NCBI GenBank assembly: GCA_001942415.1
Contig: MKJX01000170.1
Coordinates: forward strand, 1 to 64,000
Source of the DNA: Pseudonocardia sp. CNS-139
GTDB taxonomy: Bacteria > Actinomycetota > Actinomycetes > Mycobacteriales > Pseudonocardiaceae
DNA length: 64,000 nucleotides
Direction of reading: 5' to 3'
Part shown: positions 37,584 through 47,122 of the stretch, piece after piece
How the letters are laid out: the number at the start of each line of letters is the position of its first letter
Position numbering within the stretch: position 1 is the stretch's first letter
Notes under the pieces: generated by a model
Databases searched by the model: none
Told to the model about the DNA's origin: nothing
The model's input: only the letters and a program-made list of their open reading frames with translations
Translations under genes and position numbers: made by a program

Positions 37584-37653
37584 ACCGCACACACCTCCGG
37601 TACTCGGCACACATGTCCGGCCGTGTGTGCGGAGGCCGGGAGGTGTGTGCGGT
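37584..37653. promoter_or_regulatory. 15-bp perfect inverted repeat and GTGTGTGCGG motifs before the acyl-AMP ligase
   Basis: ACCGCACACACCTCC (37584) and GGAGGTGTGTGCGGT (37639) are exact inverted repeats 40 bases apart. A further GTGTGTGCGG at 37623 is directly repeated at 37643. Three copies of one decamer in both orientations suggest a multi-site operator. The second arm also contains the GGGAGG that would serve GTG 37652, so a hairpin would hide a ribosome site. Confidence 0.55.
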
Positions 37654-37672
37654 GAATCCGGAGGCGGTTTTC

Positions 37673-39405
37673 ATGTTGCGTTCTCCTGCCCGTCGGAGCG
37701 CGCTGGTTGGGTGGCGAGCCGTGTTCCCGCGCACCCCGGTCGAGAGCCTCGTCCACCACGCCGCGACGGCCCCCGGCCGCCGGGCCTACGTCCACCTCGA
37801 CGAGGAGGGCGCGGAGTCCGACGCGCTGACCTACGGCGAGCTGCACGCGGCGGCGCTGCGGCTCGCGGGGCGGCTGGCCGCGCACTGCCGTCCCGGCGAC
37901 CGGGCGCTGCTGGTCTTCGCGCCCGGGCTCGACATGGTCGTCGCCTGGTTCGGGTGCCTCTACGCCGGGGTGGTCGCCGTGCCGGTCAACCGGCCGCGGC
38001 GCGGGCACGTGCAGGGGGCCACCCGCAGCATCGCCCGCGACGCCGACCCGGCCGTGGTGCTCGCCGACGCGCACGTCGCGGCGCTCGCGCGGCCCGCGCT
38101 CGCCGAGGCGTGCGGACCGCTGCCGTGGCTCGTGGTCGGCGACCCGGACGCGGCGGCGGCGCCCGTCCCCGCCGGGCCGCACGCCGCCCGCCGGGACGAG
38201 GTGGCGTTCCTGCAGTACACCTCCGGCTCGACCTCGACCCCCAAGGGCGTCATGGTCACGCACGCCAACCTCGCGGCCAACGAGGAGATGATCCGGCTGG
38301 CGTTCGGGCACGACGAGCACTCGACGGTGGTGGGGTGGGCGCCGCTCTTCCACGACCAGGGCCTGATCGGCAACGTGCTGCAGGCGATGCACGTGGGGCG
38401 CTCGCCGTGCTCATGTCGCCCGCGGCGTTCGTGCGGCGTCCGATGCTGTGGCCGGCGGCCGTCTCCCGGTACCGGGCGCACTCCAGCGGCGGGCCCGACT
38501 TCGCCTTCGCGCTGGCCGCGACCGCGGCCCGGCGGCACGGGGTCGAGGGGCTCGATCTCTCGTGCTGGGAGGTCGCGTTCGACGGGGCCGAGCCGATCCA
38601 GGTCGCGACGCTGCGCCGGTTCGCCGAGGCGTTCGCCCCGGCCGGCCTGCGGCCCGGGGCGCTCTACCCGTGCTACGGGCTGGCCGAGGCGACGCTGCTG
38701 GTCACGGGCTCGGGGAAGGGCCGCGGCCCGCGGACCGTCGAGGCCGACGCCGACGAGCTCGCGCAGGGCCGGTGCGTCCCGGCGGCGTCCGGCCGGCCGG
38801 CCCGCGCGCTCGCGGGCTCGGGCCGGGTGCTGCCCGGCGAGCGGGTGGCGGTCGTCGACCCCGCGACGGGACGGCCGGTCGCGCCGCCCGCCGTCGGCGA
38901 GATCCGCGTCGCCGGCGACCACGTCACCGCGGGCTACTGGCGCAACCCGGAGGCCACCGCGGCCACCTACGTGACCGGCGAGGACGGGGAGCGGTACCTG
39001 CGCACCGGGGACCTCGGCGTGGTCCTCGACGGCGAGCTGTACGTCGTCGGCCGGCTGAAGGACGTGATGATCCTGCGCGGCCGCAACCACCACCCGCACG
39101 ACATCGAGCGCACCGTCGCCGCCGCCCACCCCGCCGTGCGCCCCGGCGGCTGCGTCGCCTTCGCCGTGCCGCGCGACGGGCAGGAGGCGCTCGTGGTCGT
39201 CGCCGAGCTGGTGCACGACGGCGGCGAGCACGACCTCGACGCGATCACCGTGGACGTGCGTGCGGCCGTGCTGCGCGAGCACGACGTGAGCCCGTCCGAC
39301 GTCGTGCTGCTGCCGCGCGGCCGCACGGTCGAGAAGACGAGCAGCGGGAAGGTGCGCCGGGCCGCGGCCCGTGCCGCATACGTGTCAGCGCAGCCGCAGG
39401 GGTAG
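37673..39405 (+). CDS. fatty-acyl-AMP ligase / acyl-CoA synthetase (ANL superfamily)
   Basis: This adenylating enzyme is about 578 residues. The P-loop is YTSGSTSTPKGVMVTHAN. Later come ALYPCYGLAEATLLVTGSG, YLRTGDLGVVLDGELYVVGR and the C-terminal Lys segment EKTSSGKVRRAAA. The FAAL-type opening (VESLVHHAATAPGRRAYVHL) and PCYGLAEAT favour a FAAL, which passes acyl-adenylates to a carrier protein. No carrier gene adjoins. One base is missing near 38399. ATG 37673 has GGAGG eight bases upstream; GTG 37652 is the alternative. It overlaps the convergent P450 by 21 bases. Confidence 0.85.
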
Positions 39406-40687
39406 CGCCGCGCGGCCGCGCACGAGCTGCGTGGTGCGCCACGGCACCGGGCCGGCCGGCGCGAACGCCGCCAGCCGCTCGGCGAGCACCCGCAGCCCGG
39501 CCCGGCCCTCGACGCGGGCCAGCCCGGCGCCGAGGCAGTGGTGCGCGCCGAGGGAGAAGCTCAGGTGGGCCCGGGCGTTGGGGCGGGCCGGGTCGAAGGC
39601 CGCAGGCTCGGCGAACACCGCCGGGTCGCGGTTGGCCGCGGCCAGGTGGACGAGCACGAGCGTGCCGCGCGCCACCGTGTGGCCGCGCATCTCGACGTCG
39701 CGCGTCGCCCGCCGGGCGGCCCGCGCGACCGGCGGTTCGAGGCGCAGCAGCTCCTCGACGGCCCCGGTCCAGAGGTCCGGCTCGGCCCGCAGCGCGGCGG
39801 CGAGGCCGGGCTGCGCCACGAGCGTCTCGGCGCCCGCGGAGAGCAGGTGGGTGGTCGTCTCGATGCCCGCCGCGACCAGGAACGTCACCAGCACGACGAG
39901 CGCGTCGTCGTCGAGGCCGCCCTGGGCGGTGAGACGCGAGAGGAGGTCGTCGCCCGGCTGCCGCTCGGCGAGCCGCCCGCGCAGCCAGCGCTGCATCTCC
40001 GCGAGGTCGGCCTCGATCTCGGCGAACCGCTCCCACGGGACGCCCGTGTCGAGCGCCGCGGCCGCGCTGTCCGCCCATCTCCGCAGCTCGGGGGCGGTGT
40101 CGAGGGGCAGCCCGAGTATCGCGGACACCACCCGGACCGGCACCTGCGCCGCCCAGCCGGCGACGAGGTCGACCGTGTCCCCTCGCCGGGTGCCGGCCAG
40201 CAGGTCGTCGAGCAGGCCGGCGGCGATCCGTTCGGTCGCCTCGCTCCACCCGGCCACGGCCCGCGCGGAGAACGTCCGCGCCATGAGCCCGCGCAGGCGG
40301 GTGTGGTCGGGGCCGTCGAGGGCGAGCAGCGAGGGCCGGTCCAGCGGGCCCGCGGTCCGCCCGCCGGTCGGGGACCCGCGGCGCTGTTGGGCATCGCGAA
40401 CGCGTCGGACGTCAGCACCTCGCGGGCCACGTCGTGGTGCACCGTGACGAGCATCCCGGGCACGGCGCCCGCGGCGAACGGGCCCGCCGTGCGCAGCGCC
40501 TCCCACTCGGCCACCGAGGTGCCGTCCTCCGGCCCGAGCGCGAGCCGCGCGCCCACCACGCCGTCCCGGGCCCGCCTGCCGGCCAGCCCGCGGTAGGCCC
40601 CGTGGCGGGTCATCCAGCGCCGCCGCTGTGCCGCCCGGTCGCCCCCGCGTCGACGTCGTCCGGTCGCGTGCCGAGCACCCCGTCCAT
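39385..40687 (-). CDS. cytochrome P450
   Basis: This is a soluble bacterial P450 of about 434 residues. The I-helix oxygen-binding segment is VAAGIETTTHLLS, the K-helix is EELLRLEPPVARAARR and the haem Cys loop is FSLGAHHCLGAGLARVE. Two breaks, near 40640 and 40377, are repaired by one base each. The ATG at 40687 has AAGGGG upstream; ATG 40613 would give a shorter protein starting MTRHGAYRGLAGRRA. It is last in a minus-strand group with two phosphatases and a DUF7064 protein that starts at the microcompartment operator. Substrate unknown; a small aliphatic compound or terpene is possible. Confidence 0.87.
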
Positions 40688-40774
40688 CGGGTCGCCCCTT
40701 CCCGTGGGTGGTGCCGGTACCCGCCGGGACCGACCCTGCCACGTGACGCGTCCGGGACAATGCCCGATCCGCTT

Positions 40775-40803
40775 CCCGGCGATAGCCGGGCCGCTATCCG
40801 GGG
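40775..40803. terminator. GATAGC/GCTATC hairpin at the end of the tyrosine-phosphatase gene
   Basis: CCGG-c-GATAGC (from 40776) pairs with GCTATC-CGGG (to 40802) around a six-base loop, overlapping the phosphatase stop codon. It may be a terminator or attenuator between the phosphatase and P450. A GGACAA half-site lies just beside it, at 40755-40760. Confidence 0.45.
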
Positions 40804-41527
40804 GCCGGGACGAGCAGGTGCTCGCGCAGGTGCCGGCGTTCGGCGGCGGTGATCCCGCGGGCCGCGGCCCACCCGTCGGCGCCGCCGTGGAGGCGGTCCA
40901 GACCGTCCAGGACGCCCCGGATCGTGTGCTCCTGCGCCTGGTAGACCTCGGCCGGCACGGCGGCCATGTGGTCGCGGTAGCGCGCCCACGTCCGGAACCG
41001 CTCGACGATCCGCGGCATGTTCGCCCCGGACCGCAGGTAGTCCGCCACGATCTCGTCGTCGTCCACGCCGAGCAGCCGCAGCAGCAGCGCCGTGACCAGG
41101 CCCGTGCGGTCCTTCCCGGCCGCGCAGTGCAGCAGCACCGGGCGGCCGGCGAGCGCGCCGACCACCCGTACCACGGTGGCGAGCGGCGAGGCCGGCGACG
41201 CCAGGTGCTGGAGGGAGAAGTGCAGGATCTGCTCGCGGGCGGCAGGTCGGAGACGGGCAGGTCGCGCAGCGGCGCGTTGAGGTAGCTGACCGGCGCCGCC
41301 GCCATCGGGCCGCGGCCCTCGGTGACGGCCTCGGTGCCGATCCGCAGGTCGACGACCAGCTCCAGCCGCAGCTCCTCGGTCAGGTGGGCGACGTCGGCGG
41401 GGGTGAGGGCCTGGAGCGTGTCGCTGCGGAAGAGCACCCCGGGCCGGACCCGCAGGTCCGCCCCGGCGCGCAGCCCGCCGAGGTCCCGGAAGTTGAACGC
41501 TCCGGTGAGGGCCGGGATCCCCGTCAC
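40794..41527 (-). CDS. tyrosine/serine protein phosphatase, PtpB-like (HCxxGKDRT)
   Basis: This is a phosphatase of about 244 residues. The P-loop is LLHCAAGKDRTGLVTALLL, the Cys-Arg signature of the PtpB/IphP-like family. The N-terminal ALTGAFNFRDLGGLRAG is also typical, with RVRPGVLFRSDTLQ. One base is missing near 41240. GTG 41527 overlaps the HAD gene stop (GTGA). Members act on phosphotyrosine, phosphoinositides or small phosphates. In this operon a small-molecule phosphate is as likely as a protein. Confidence 0.85.
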
Positions 41528-42420
41528 GAGCGCATCACCCTCCGCACCGCGGCCAGCAGCTCGTCCTCGACGGGATCCGCCGCGAGCTGCGCGGACAGCG
41601 CCGCGGCGGCCACCCGCCGCCGCTCCCGCCGCACCGCACCCGGCGCGGCGGGCGGTGCGGGCCCGCCGTCGCAGCCGCACGCGCACCCGTCCGCCGGCAG
41701 CGCGCATACCCCGGTCGGCGGGGCCGCCGCGGCGTCGCCGAGCAGGTGCGCGGTGATCTCCTGCGGCCACAGCGCCACGAACTCCGCGCCCGCGTCCGTC
41801 AGCTCCGCCACGGAGTGCATGCCCCACGCGACCCCGACCACGCGGATGCCGGCCGCGAGCGCGTCCCGCACGTCGCCCGCGGTGTCGGTGACGAGCACGG
41901 TGCTCGCGGGCCCGGGGACGTCCGCGTCGCCGCCCTCGTCGTACCCGGCGGCGCACCGGCGGCCCAACCCGCTGCCGGAGTCGGCGAGGAACGCGTCGAT
42001 CGCGGTCCGCTTGTCCGGCGTGACGTCGCCGCTGAACACGTGGGCGAAGCAGAACGCCAGGTCGTTGCCGGTGAGCACGCGCCGCAGCACCTGCATCGCG
42101 TTCGACGACATCACGGCGAGCGTGCAGTGCCCGGCCAGCCGCCGCACGACGTCCGTGACGCCGGGCACCAGCGGGGGCGTGTAGTCGCTGCGCAGCAGCT
42201 CCAGGAACGCCTCCTTGACCTGGGCGGCGTGCGCCTCGTCGCGGCACAGGCGGGCGATCGAGGCGTAGACGTTGCCGCGGAACAGGTCGAAGTACTGCTC
42301 GGGCTCGTCCACCCCGAGCCCGAACCGGGCGTTGATCCGCTCGAAGACCTCCCAGGACGCGACGCGGGTCTGCACCAGCGTCCCGTCCAGGTCGAAGATC
42401 ACCGCGCGTGCCGTGCTCAT
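41524..42420 (-). CDS. HAD family hydrolase with Cys-rich C-terminal tail
   Basis: This is a phosphoglycolate-phosphatase-like HAD enzyme of 298 residues. Motif I is VIFDLDGTLVQTR, motif II is AVMSSNAMQ, motif III has the Lys in TPDKRTA and motif IV is VLVTDTAGDVRDALAAG. Unusually, about 60 residues follow the HAD fold, beginning with CALPADGCACGCDGG, a Cys cluster that could bind metal, then a basic helical end. It lies seven bases after DUF7064 and overlaps the phosphatase, so all are co-transcribed. Confidence 0.87.
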   Translation of the reverse strand: MSTARAVIFDLDGTLVQTRVASWEVFERINARFGLGVDEPEQYFDLFRGNVYASIARLCRDEAHAAQVKEAFLELLRSDYTPPLVPGVTDVVRRLAGHCTLAVMSSNAMQVLRRVLTGNDLAFCFAHVFSGDVTPDKRTAIDAFLADSGSGLGRRCAAGYDEGGDADVPGPASTVLVTDTAGDVRDALAAGIRVVGVAWGMHSVAELTDAGAEFVALWPQEITAHLLGDAAAAPPTGVCALPADGCACGCDGGPAPPAAPGAVRRERRRVAAAALSAQLAADPVEDELLAAVRRVMRS

Positions 42421-42427
42421 CGGCCGC

Positions 42428-43426
42428 TCACGCGCCGCTGTGGAGGCGGTCGTAGACGGCGCCCAGCTCGCCGAGGCCCACGAAGTCCATGCACTCGCCG
42501 TGGCCCGGCTGCCCGTCGAGCGTCCAGCGCAGCAGGCTGTTGTGCCCGACGACGCCCGGCTGCGACTGCCACGGGAACGTCGTCAGCGCGTGGCCCTCGG
42601 CCTCCCAGACCCGGCCGGTGGCGTCGGTCACGGAGATCGCGACGTGCTCGGGGTAGAACCCGGCGCGGGTGGTCAGGCCGCCGCCGCCCTTGAGCCCGCG
42701 CACGGTGCCGTGGTCGAGCACGTAGCCGTGGGTGAGCGTGAGCGGCGAGGGCCCGTCCGGCCCGTTCCCGGTGGAGAAGTCGAAGAGCGCGTGCAGCGCG
42801 AGGTCGGGGGACACGTGCGCGTGCATCCAGCTCAGCCGCGACGTCTGCCGCTCGGCGCGCACGCCCCAGCTGTGGTCCATCGTCGAGACGCAGTCGATCG
42901 GCGTCGTGACGCCGCGCAGCCGGATCTCGCCCTCGAACCGGCCGGTCTGGTCGAAGTGCCCGGCGTAGGCGTGGCCCCAGGTCAGGTCCATGTCGCGGCC
43001 GACGGCCATGGGGTCCTGGGCCGGGTCGTTGATGTCGTAGGGCGCCATCAGCGCCGTGTAGCGGAAGTGCAGCTCCAGGTCGGCGGCGGGGTCGGAGAAG
43101 CCGACGTCCCACACCCTGTTCGGCTCGGAGCAGACCACCCGCAGCCCGTTGGCGAGTGCGTAGTCGAGCAGGTTCGACGGCTGCGGGACGACGAGGTGCT
43201 CCCAGGCGTCCCAGTAGTCGGCCGCCCACGGCATCGTCACGCGGCGGCTGTTGACCGAGACGGTGGAGCCGACCACGCCGAGCGGCTCGCGGAAGAGCCC
43301 GTAGACGCCGATGTTCATCGGCCGGGCGGTGTCCTGGCCGGCGTAGAGGCCGAAGTAGTTGGTCTCGGCCCAGAGCGGGTCGTCGCTGGTCGGGGGGTGG
43401 AACTGGGCGTCCTCGGGACGGATCAC
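42428..43426 (-). CDS. DUF7064-type (AttH/CrtC-like lipocalin fold) protein
   Basis: This is a 332-residue protein of the family with the DHSWGVR motif (STMDHSWGVRAERQTSRLSW). The repeated beta-sandwich halves resemble AttH/hydroxyneurosporene synthase folds. It starts MIRPEDAQFHPPTSDDPLW at GTG 43426 behind GAGGAGG. It is the first gene of the minus-strand group and is transcribed away from the shell operon, across the shared operator. Function unknown; such folds handle hydrophobic or terpenoid ligands. Confidence 0.7.
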   Translation of the reverse strand: MIRPEDAQFHPPTSDDPLWAETNYFGLYAGQDTARPMNIGVYGLFREPLGVVGSTVSVNSRRVTMPWAADYWDAWEHLVVPQPSNLLDYALANGLRVVCSEPNRVWDVGFSDPAADLELHFRYTALMAPYDINDPAQDPMAVGRDMDLTWGHAYAGHFDQTGRFEGEIRLRGVTTPIDCVSTMDHSWGVRAERQTSRLSWMHAHVSPDLALHALFDFSTGNGPDGPSPLTLTHGYVLDHGTVRGLKGGGGLTTRAGFYPEHVAISVTDATGRVWEAEGHALTTFPWQSQPGVVGHNSLLRWTLDGQPGHGECMDFVGLGELGAVYDRLHSGA

Positions 43427-43501
43427 CGATGAGCCTCCTCGGGCGGCCGGGCGGATGCCCGCACACTGTCGCGCCTTGTCCGCCCGGGCCATGACGTCGG
43501 G

Positions 43502-43528
43502 GGACAACGGGGCCGGTGGATGTTGTCC
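43502..43528. promoter_or_regulatory. operator GGACAAC-N13-GTTGTCC (copy 1)
   Basis: A perfect 7-bp inverted repeat with 13 bases between arms (20-base centre spacing, two helical turns) lies in the 200-bp divergent promoter of the DUF7064 group and the shell operon. An identical arrangement is at 52043 before the second BMC-H gene. An extra TTGTCC half-site is at 43476. The GAF/PucR regulator encoded at 49.5 kb is the obvious candidate ligand. Confidence 0.8.
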
Positions 43529-43626
43529 GTGCGGGATAAGGCAGGCGCGCGCCGCGCCGCCCTACTGTCCGGCCAGCGGCGGCCCGTGGCACGGGCCCCG
43601 CCACGACCGACGGAGGTGGCCCGGGC

Positions 43627-43919
43627 ATGCAGCTGGCCAAGGTGCTGGGCCAGGTCGTCTCGACGGTCAAACAGCCCGGGCTGGAGCGGTTCACCCTGCT
43701 GCTCGTGCAGGACGCCGGCAGCGCCGACCCCGAGCACGCCGACGGCCCGTCCTACGTGGCCGTCGACGTCGTCGCGCGGGCGTCGGGGAGATCGTCCTCG
43801 TGGCGTACGGCGGCGCGGCGCGGGTCGCGGCCGGGGCCGACGCCCCGACGGACCGCGCGGTCGTCGCGATCGCCGACACCGTGATCCGGGCGGGGACCGT
43901 CAGCTACCGCAAGACCTGA
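43627..43919 (+). CDS. microcompartment vertex protein, BMC-P (EutN/CcmL family)
   Basis: This pentameric shell protein of about 97 residues caps icosahedral vertices. [20 protein letters not shown] is the family start, LLLVQD the core strand and [19 protein letters not shown] the conserved EutN segment (restored by one G near 43777). It ends [20 protein letters not shown]. It is the first gene of the shell operon, with GGAGG ten bases before the ATG. Confidence 0.92.
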
Positions 43920-43946
43920 GAGACCCCTTTCGAGATGGAGGACGAC

Positions 43947-44268
43947 ATGGCTACGACGACCGGTGCCGCCGGGGCGCCGCCCTGCGCGGGGCGCTCGGGC
44001 TCATCGAGACCCGCGGGCTGGTCGGGGCCATCGAGGCCGCCGACGCGATGGTCAAGGCCGCCAACGTGCAGATCCTCGGGCACCGCGAGATCGGCGGCGG
44101 CCTCGTCACCGTGATGGTGCGTGGCGACGTGGGCGCGGTGAAGGCCGCGACCGACGCGGGCGCGTCGCCGCGGAGAAGGCGGGCGAGGTCGTCTCCGTGC
44201 ACGTCATCCCGCGCCCGCACGACGAGACCGAGGGCATCCTCGCGGTCCTGACCCGCCCGAAGAGCTGA
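43947..44268 (+). CDS. microcompartment hexamer shell protein, BMC-H (first)
   Basis: This is a BMC-domain protein of about 107 residues. [20 protein letters not shown] and [20 protein letters not shown] are unmistakable, as is [18 protein letters not shown]. Two bases are missing, near 43977 and 44163. The pore-region residues after the second helix cannot be fixed without structure. It overlaps the aldehyde dehydrogenase start by one base. Confidence 0.93.
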
Positions 44269-45654
44269 TGACCGCCCTGCTGGACGCCGACCTGGCCGGT
44301 CTGGCGGAGGTGCGGGCCAAGGCCCGCGCGGCGCGCCGGGCCTTCGCCGCGATCGAGGGCGCCGACCAGGAGACGCTCGACCGCTACGTCCGCGCGATGG
44401 CGCTGGCCGGGACGAAGGCGGCCGAGGAGCTGGCCCGGATGGCCGTGGACGAGACCGGCTACGGCGTCTACGAGCACAAGGTCCACAAGAACCGCTACAA
44501 CACGGGGTTCGTCGCCCGGTGGATGCTGGAGCGCCGCGCCGTCGGTGTGCTGTGGGTCGACGAGGAGTCGCGCGTCACGGCCGTGGGCGCGCCGATGGGC
44601 GTGATCGCGGGGATCATCCCGGTGACCAACCCGACGTCGACGGCGCTGTTCAAGAGCCTCGCCGCGGTGAAGTCGGGCAACGCGATCGTGCACGCCCCGC
44701 ACCCGCGAGCCGCGCGGTGCACGCTGCGCGCCGTCGAGGTCATGGCCGAGGCCGCGGTCGCGGCGGGCGCCCCCGAGGGCCTGGTCGCCTGCCTGGAGAA
44801 CCCCACGCTGCCCGGCACCCGGGAGCTGATGCGCCGGCCGGAGGTCGCGCTGGTGCTGGCGACCGGCGGGCCGGGCATGGTGCGCGCGGCGTACTCCAGC
44901 GGGAAGCCGACCATCGCGGTCGGCGCCGGCAACGTCCCGGCCTACGTCGGCGCGAGCGTGCCGGACGCCGCCGAGGCCGCGGAGATGATCATTACGTCCA
45001 AGTCGTTCGACAACGGCACGGCCTGCGTCGCCGAGCAGTCGGTGGTGGTGGCGGCCGAGGCCGCGCCGCGTTCCTCGCCGCGTCGAGGCGCGCGGGGCGT
45101 ACTGGATGAACGGGCCGCAGCAGGCGGCGCTGGTCAGGGTGCTCTTCGACGACCGCGGCGCGCTGCGGCCGGACGCGGTGGGGCAGAGCGCGGTGCGCCT
45201 GGCCGAGCTGGCCGGGTTCGGGGTGCCTTCGGCCACCCGGGTGCTGGCCTGCGAGCTGGACGCGGTCGGCGCCGACGTCCCGCTGTCCCGGGAGATCCTC
45301 GGTCCGGTGCTCTCGGTGTACCGGGTGCCGGACGCGGCCGCCGGGTGGCGGCGGTGCCGGGAGATCCTGGCCCTGGACGGCGAGGGGCACACCACCGCCG
45401 TGCACGCCGCGGACCCCGCGGAGATCGCCCCGTTCGCGACGCTCCCGGCGGGGCGCATCGTGATCAACACGCCGGCCCTGTTCGGCGGGATGGGCTACTC
45501 CACCGACGTCGACCCGTCGTTCCAGCTCGGCACCGGCACGTGGAGCGGCTCCATCTGCTCGGACAACGTCACCCCGCTGCACCTGATCAACATCAAGCGC
45601 ATCGCGCACGAGGTGCGCCCGTGGCGGACCGTCTACGACCCGGTGGAGCTGTAG
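44268..45654 (+). CDS. CoA-acylating aldehyde dehydrogenase (microcompartment signature enzyme)
   Basis: This is an aldehyde dehydrogenase of about 463 residues that oxidises an aldehyde to an acyl-CoA with NAD+. The catalytic Cys is in FDNGTACVAEQSVVV, as in AdhE/SucD/EutE-type acylating enzymes. The cofactor region has GVIAGIIPVTNPTSTALFKS. The N-terminal 30 residues (LAGLAEVRAKARAARRAFAA) form an amphipathic helix that could target it to the shell lumen. Two bases are missing near 45062 and 45095. A generic acylating ALDH of this type implies a toxic aldehyde intermediate; the chain is not identifiable. Confidence 0.9.
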
Positions 45655-46490
45655 ATGACCGCGATCATCGACGCCGGGGCCGACGAGCTGCTGCGGCTCG
45701 CCGCCGCCGTGCGCGACGGCGCCGCCGACCCGCCGGCCCCTGACGAGACGCTGCGGGTGGGGGTCGACCTCGGCACCGCGACCTGCGTGCTCGTCGTACT
45801 GGCCACCGGCCGGGACGGGCGCCAGCGCCCGTTGTGGGTGGCCGGCCACCCGTCCGGCGCCCTGCGCGACGGCGTGGTGGTCGACTTCGCCGCCGCGACG
45901 GCCGCCGTCCGCCGGCTGAAGGACGCCGCCGCGGAGGCGCTCGGCGTCGCGCTGGACCGCGCGGCCACCGCCTACCCGCCGTGCATCCCCGTCGGCGACG
46001 CGCGGGCCTGCCGGTACGTGTGCGAGTCGGCCGGGTTCGCGGACGTCGTGCTGGTCGACGAGGTCAGCGCCGCGCAGCGCACGCTCGGCGTCCGCGACGG
46101 GGTGGTCGTCGACGTCGGCGGCGGGTCGACGGGGGTCGGCGTCTTCCGGGACGGCGCGCTGGTCGCCCTCGACGACCGCGCGGGCGGCGGGCACCACCTG
46201 GACCTGATGCTCGCCGGCGCGCTCGGGCTGCCGCTGGAGGCCGCCGAGCCGTACAAGCGGGAGCATCCGCGCGAGGCGTTCCCGGTGCTGGTCCCGGGCC
46301 TGCAGCGGATCGCCGAGAACGTCCGCGCGCTGACCGTCGGCGCCGAGGAGCTGCCGCTGCACGTCGCGGGCGGCGCGCTGATGCTCCCGGGCGCGGCGAC
46401 GTACTGGCCACCTACCTGGAGCGAACCGTCGTGACCTACCCGCACGCCCTGCTGATCACGCCGATCGGGATCGCGAGGTCGGCGCCGTGA
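45655..46490 (+). CDS. EutJ-like actin/Hsp70-fold ATPase
   Basis: This is an ATPase of about 277 residues with phosphate-1 VGVDLGTATCVLVVL, phosphate-2 VVVDVGGGSTGVGVF and LRDGVVVDFAAATAAVRRLK. That is the pattern of ethanolamine-utilisation EutJ, a putative chaperone or reactivator. One G is missing near 46401 (gcg-ggc-gac), after which it ends PHALLITPIGIARSAP. It starts directly after the dehydrogenase stop and overlaps the BMC-T gene (GTGA). EutJ is usual with B12-dependent lyases; here no lyase is seen, so its client is unclear. Confidence 0.85.
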
Positions 46491-47122
46491 CCCGGCCCGC
46501 GCCGACCCTGCGGACGTACGCGTTCGTCGACCGGATGCAGCCGCAGTGCGCCGCGCACATCGCCGCCACCAGCCCGGGCGACGTGCCGCTCGCCGGCATG
46601 GCCGAGCTGTACATCGAGATGGCGCCGGGCAACGAGGTCTTCCGGGCCGCCGACATCGCGCTGAAGGCCGCCGGGGTGCGCCCGGCGCTGCAGATCATCG
46701 AGCGCGAGTTCGGGCTGCTGGAGATCCACTCCGAGCAGCAGGCCGAGGTGCTCGCGTCCGGCCAGGCGATCCTCGACGAGCTGGGCATGACCGAGGCCGA
46801 CCGGATCAAACCGGTGATCGCGTCGACCCAGTTCATCACCAACGTGCACGCCTACCAGGCGCAGCTGCTCAACAAGTGGCGCAAGGGCTCGATGCTCATG
46901 CCGGGACAGAGCCTGTTCGTCATGGAGGTCGCGCCCGCGGCCTACATCGCGATCGCCGCCAACGAGGCCGAGAAGGCCGCGAACATCACCGTGATCGAGC
47001 TGCGGGCCGTCGGCCGGTTCGGGCGGATGTTCCTGTCCGGCAGCGAGAGCGAGGTGCAGTCCGCCCGCGACGCCGCCGTCGCCGCGCTGGAGGGCGTGCA
47101 CGGGCGGGAGGACCGGCGATGA
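46487..47122 (+). CDS. microcompartment trimer shell protein, BMC-T (RMM-like)
   Basis: This is a tandem BMC-domain protein of 211 residues that forms pseudohexameric trimers, often gated. TYAFVDRMQPQCAAHIAATS and AELYIEMAPGNEVFRAADIA match the BMC-T of actinobacterial RMM loci. IHSEQQAEVLASGQAILDEL and VMEVAPAAYIAIAANEAEKA begin the second half. Intact. It overlaps the malate dehydrogenase gene (ATGA). Confidence 0.92.
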   Translation: MTRPAPTLRTYAFVDRMQPQCAAHIAATSPGDVPLAGMAELYIEMAPGNEVFRAADIALKAAGVRPALQIIEREFGLLEIHSEQQAEVLASGQAILDELGMTEADRIKPVIASTQFITNVHAYQAQLLNKWRKGSMLMPGQSLFVMEVAPAAYIAIAANEAEKAANITVIELRAVGRFGRMFLSGSESEVQSARDAAVAALEGVHGREDRR

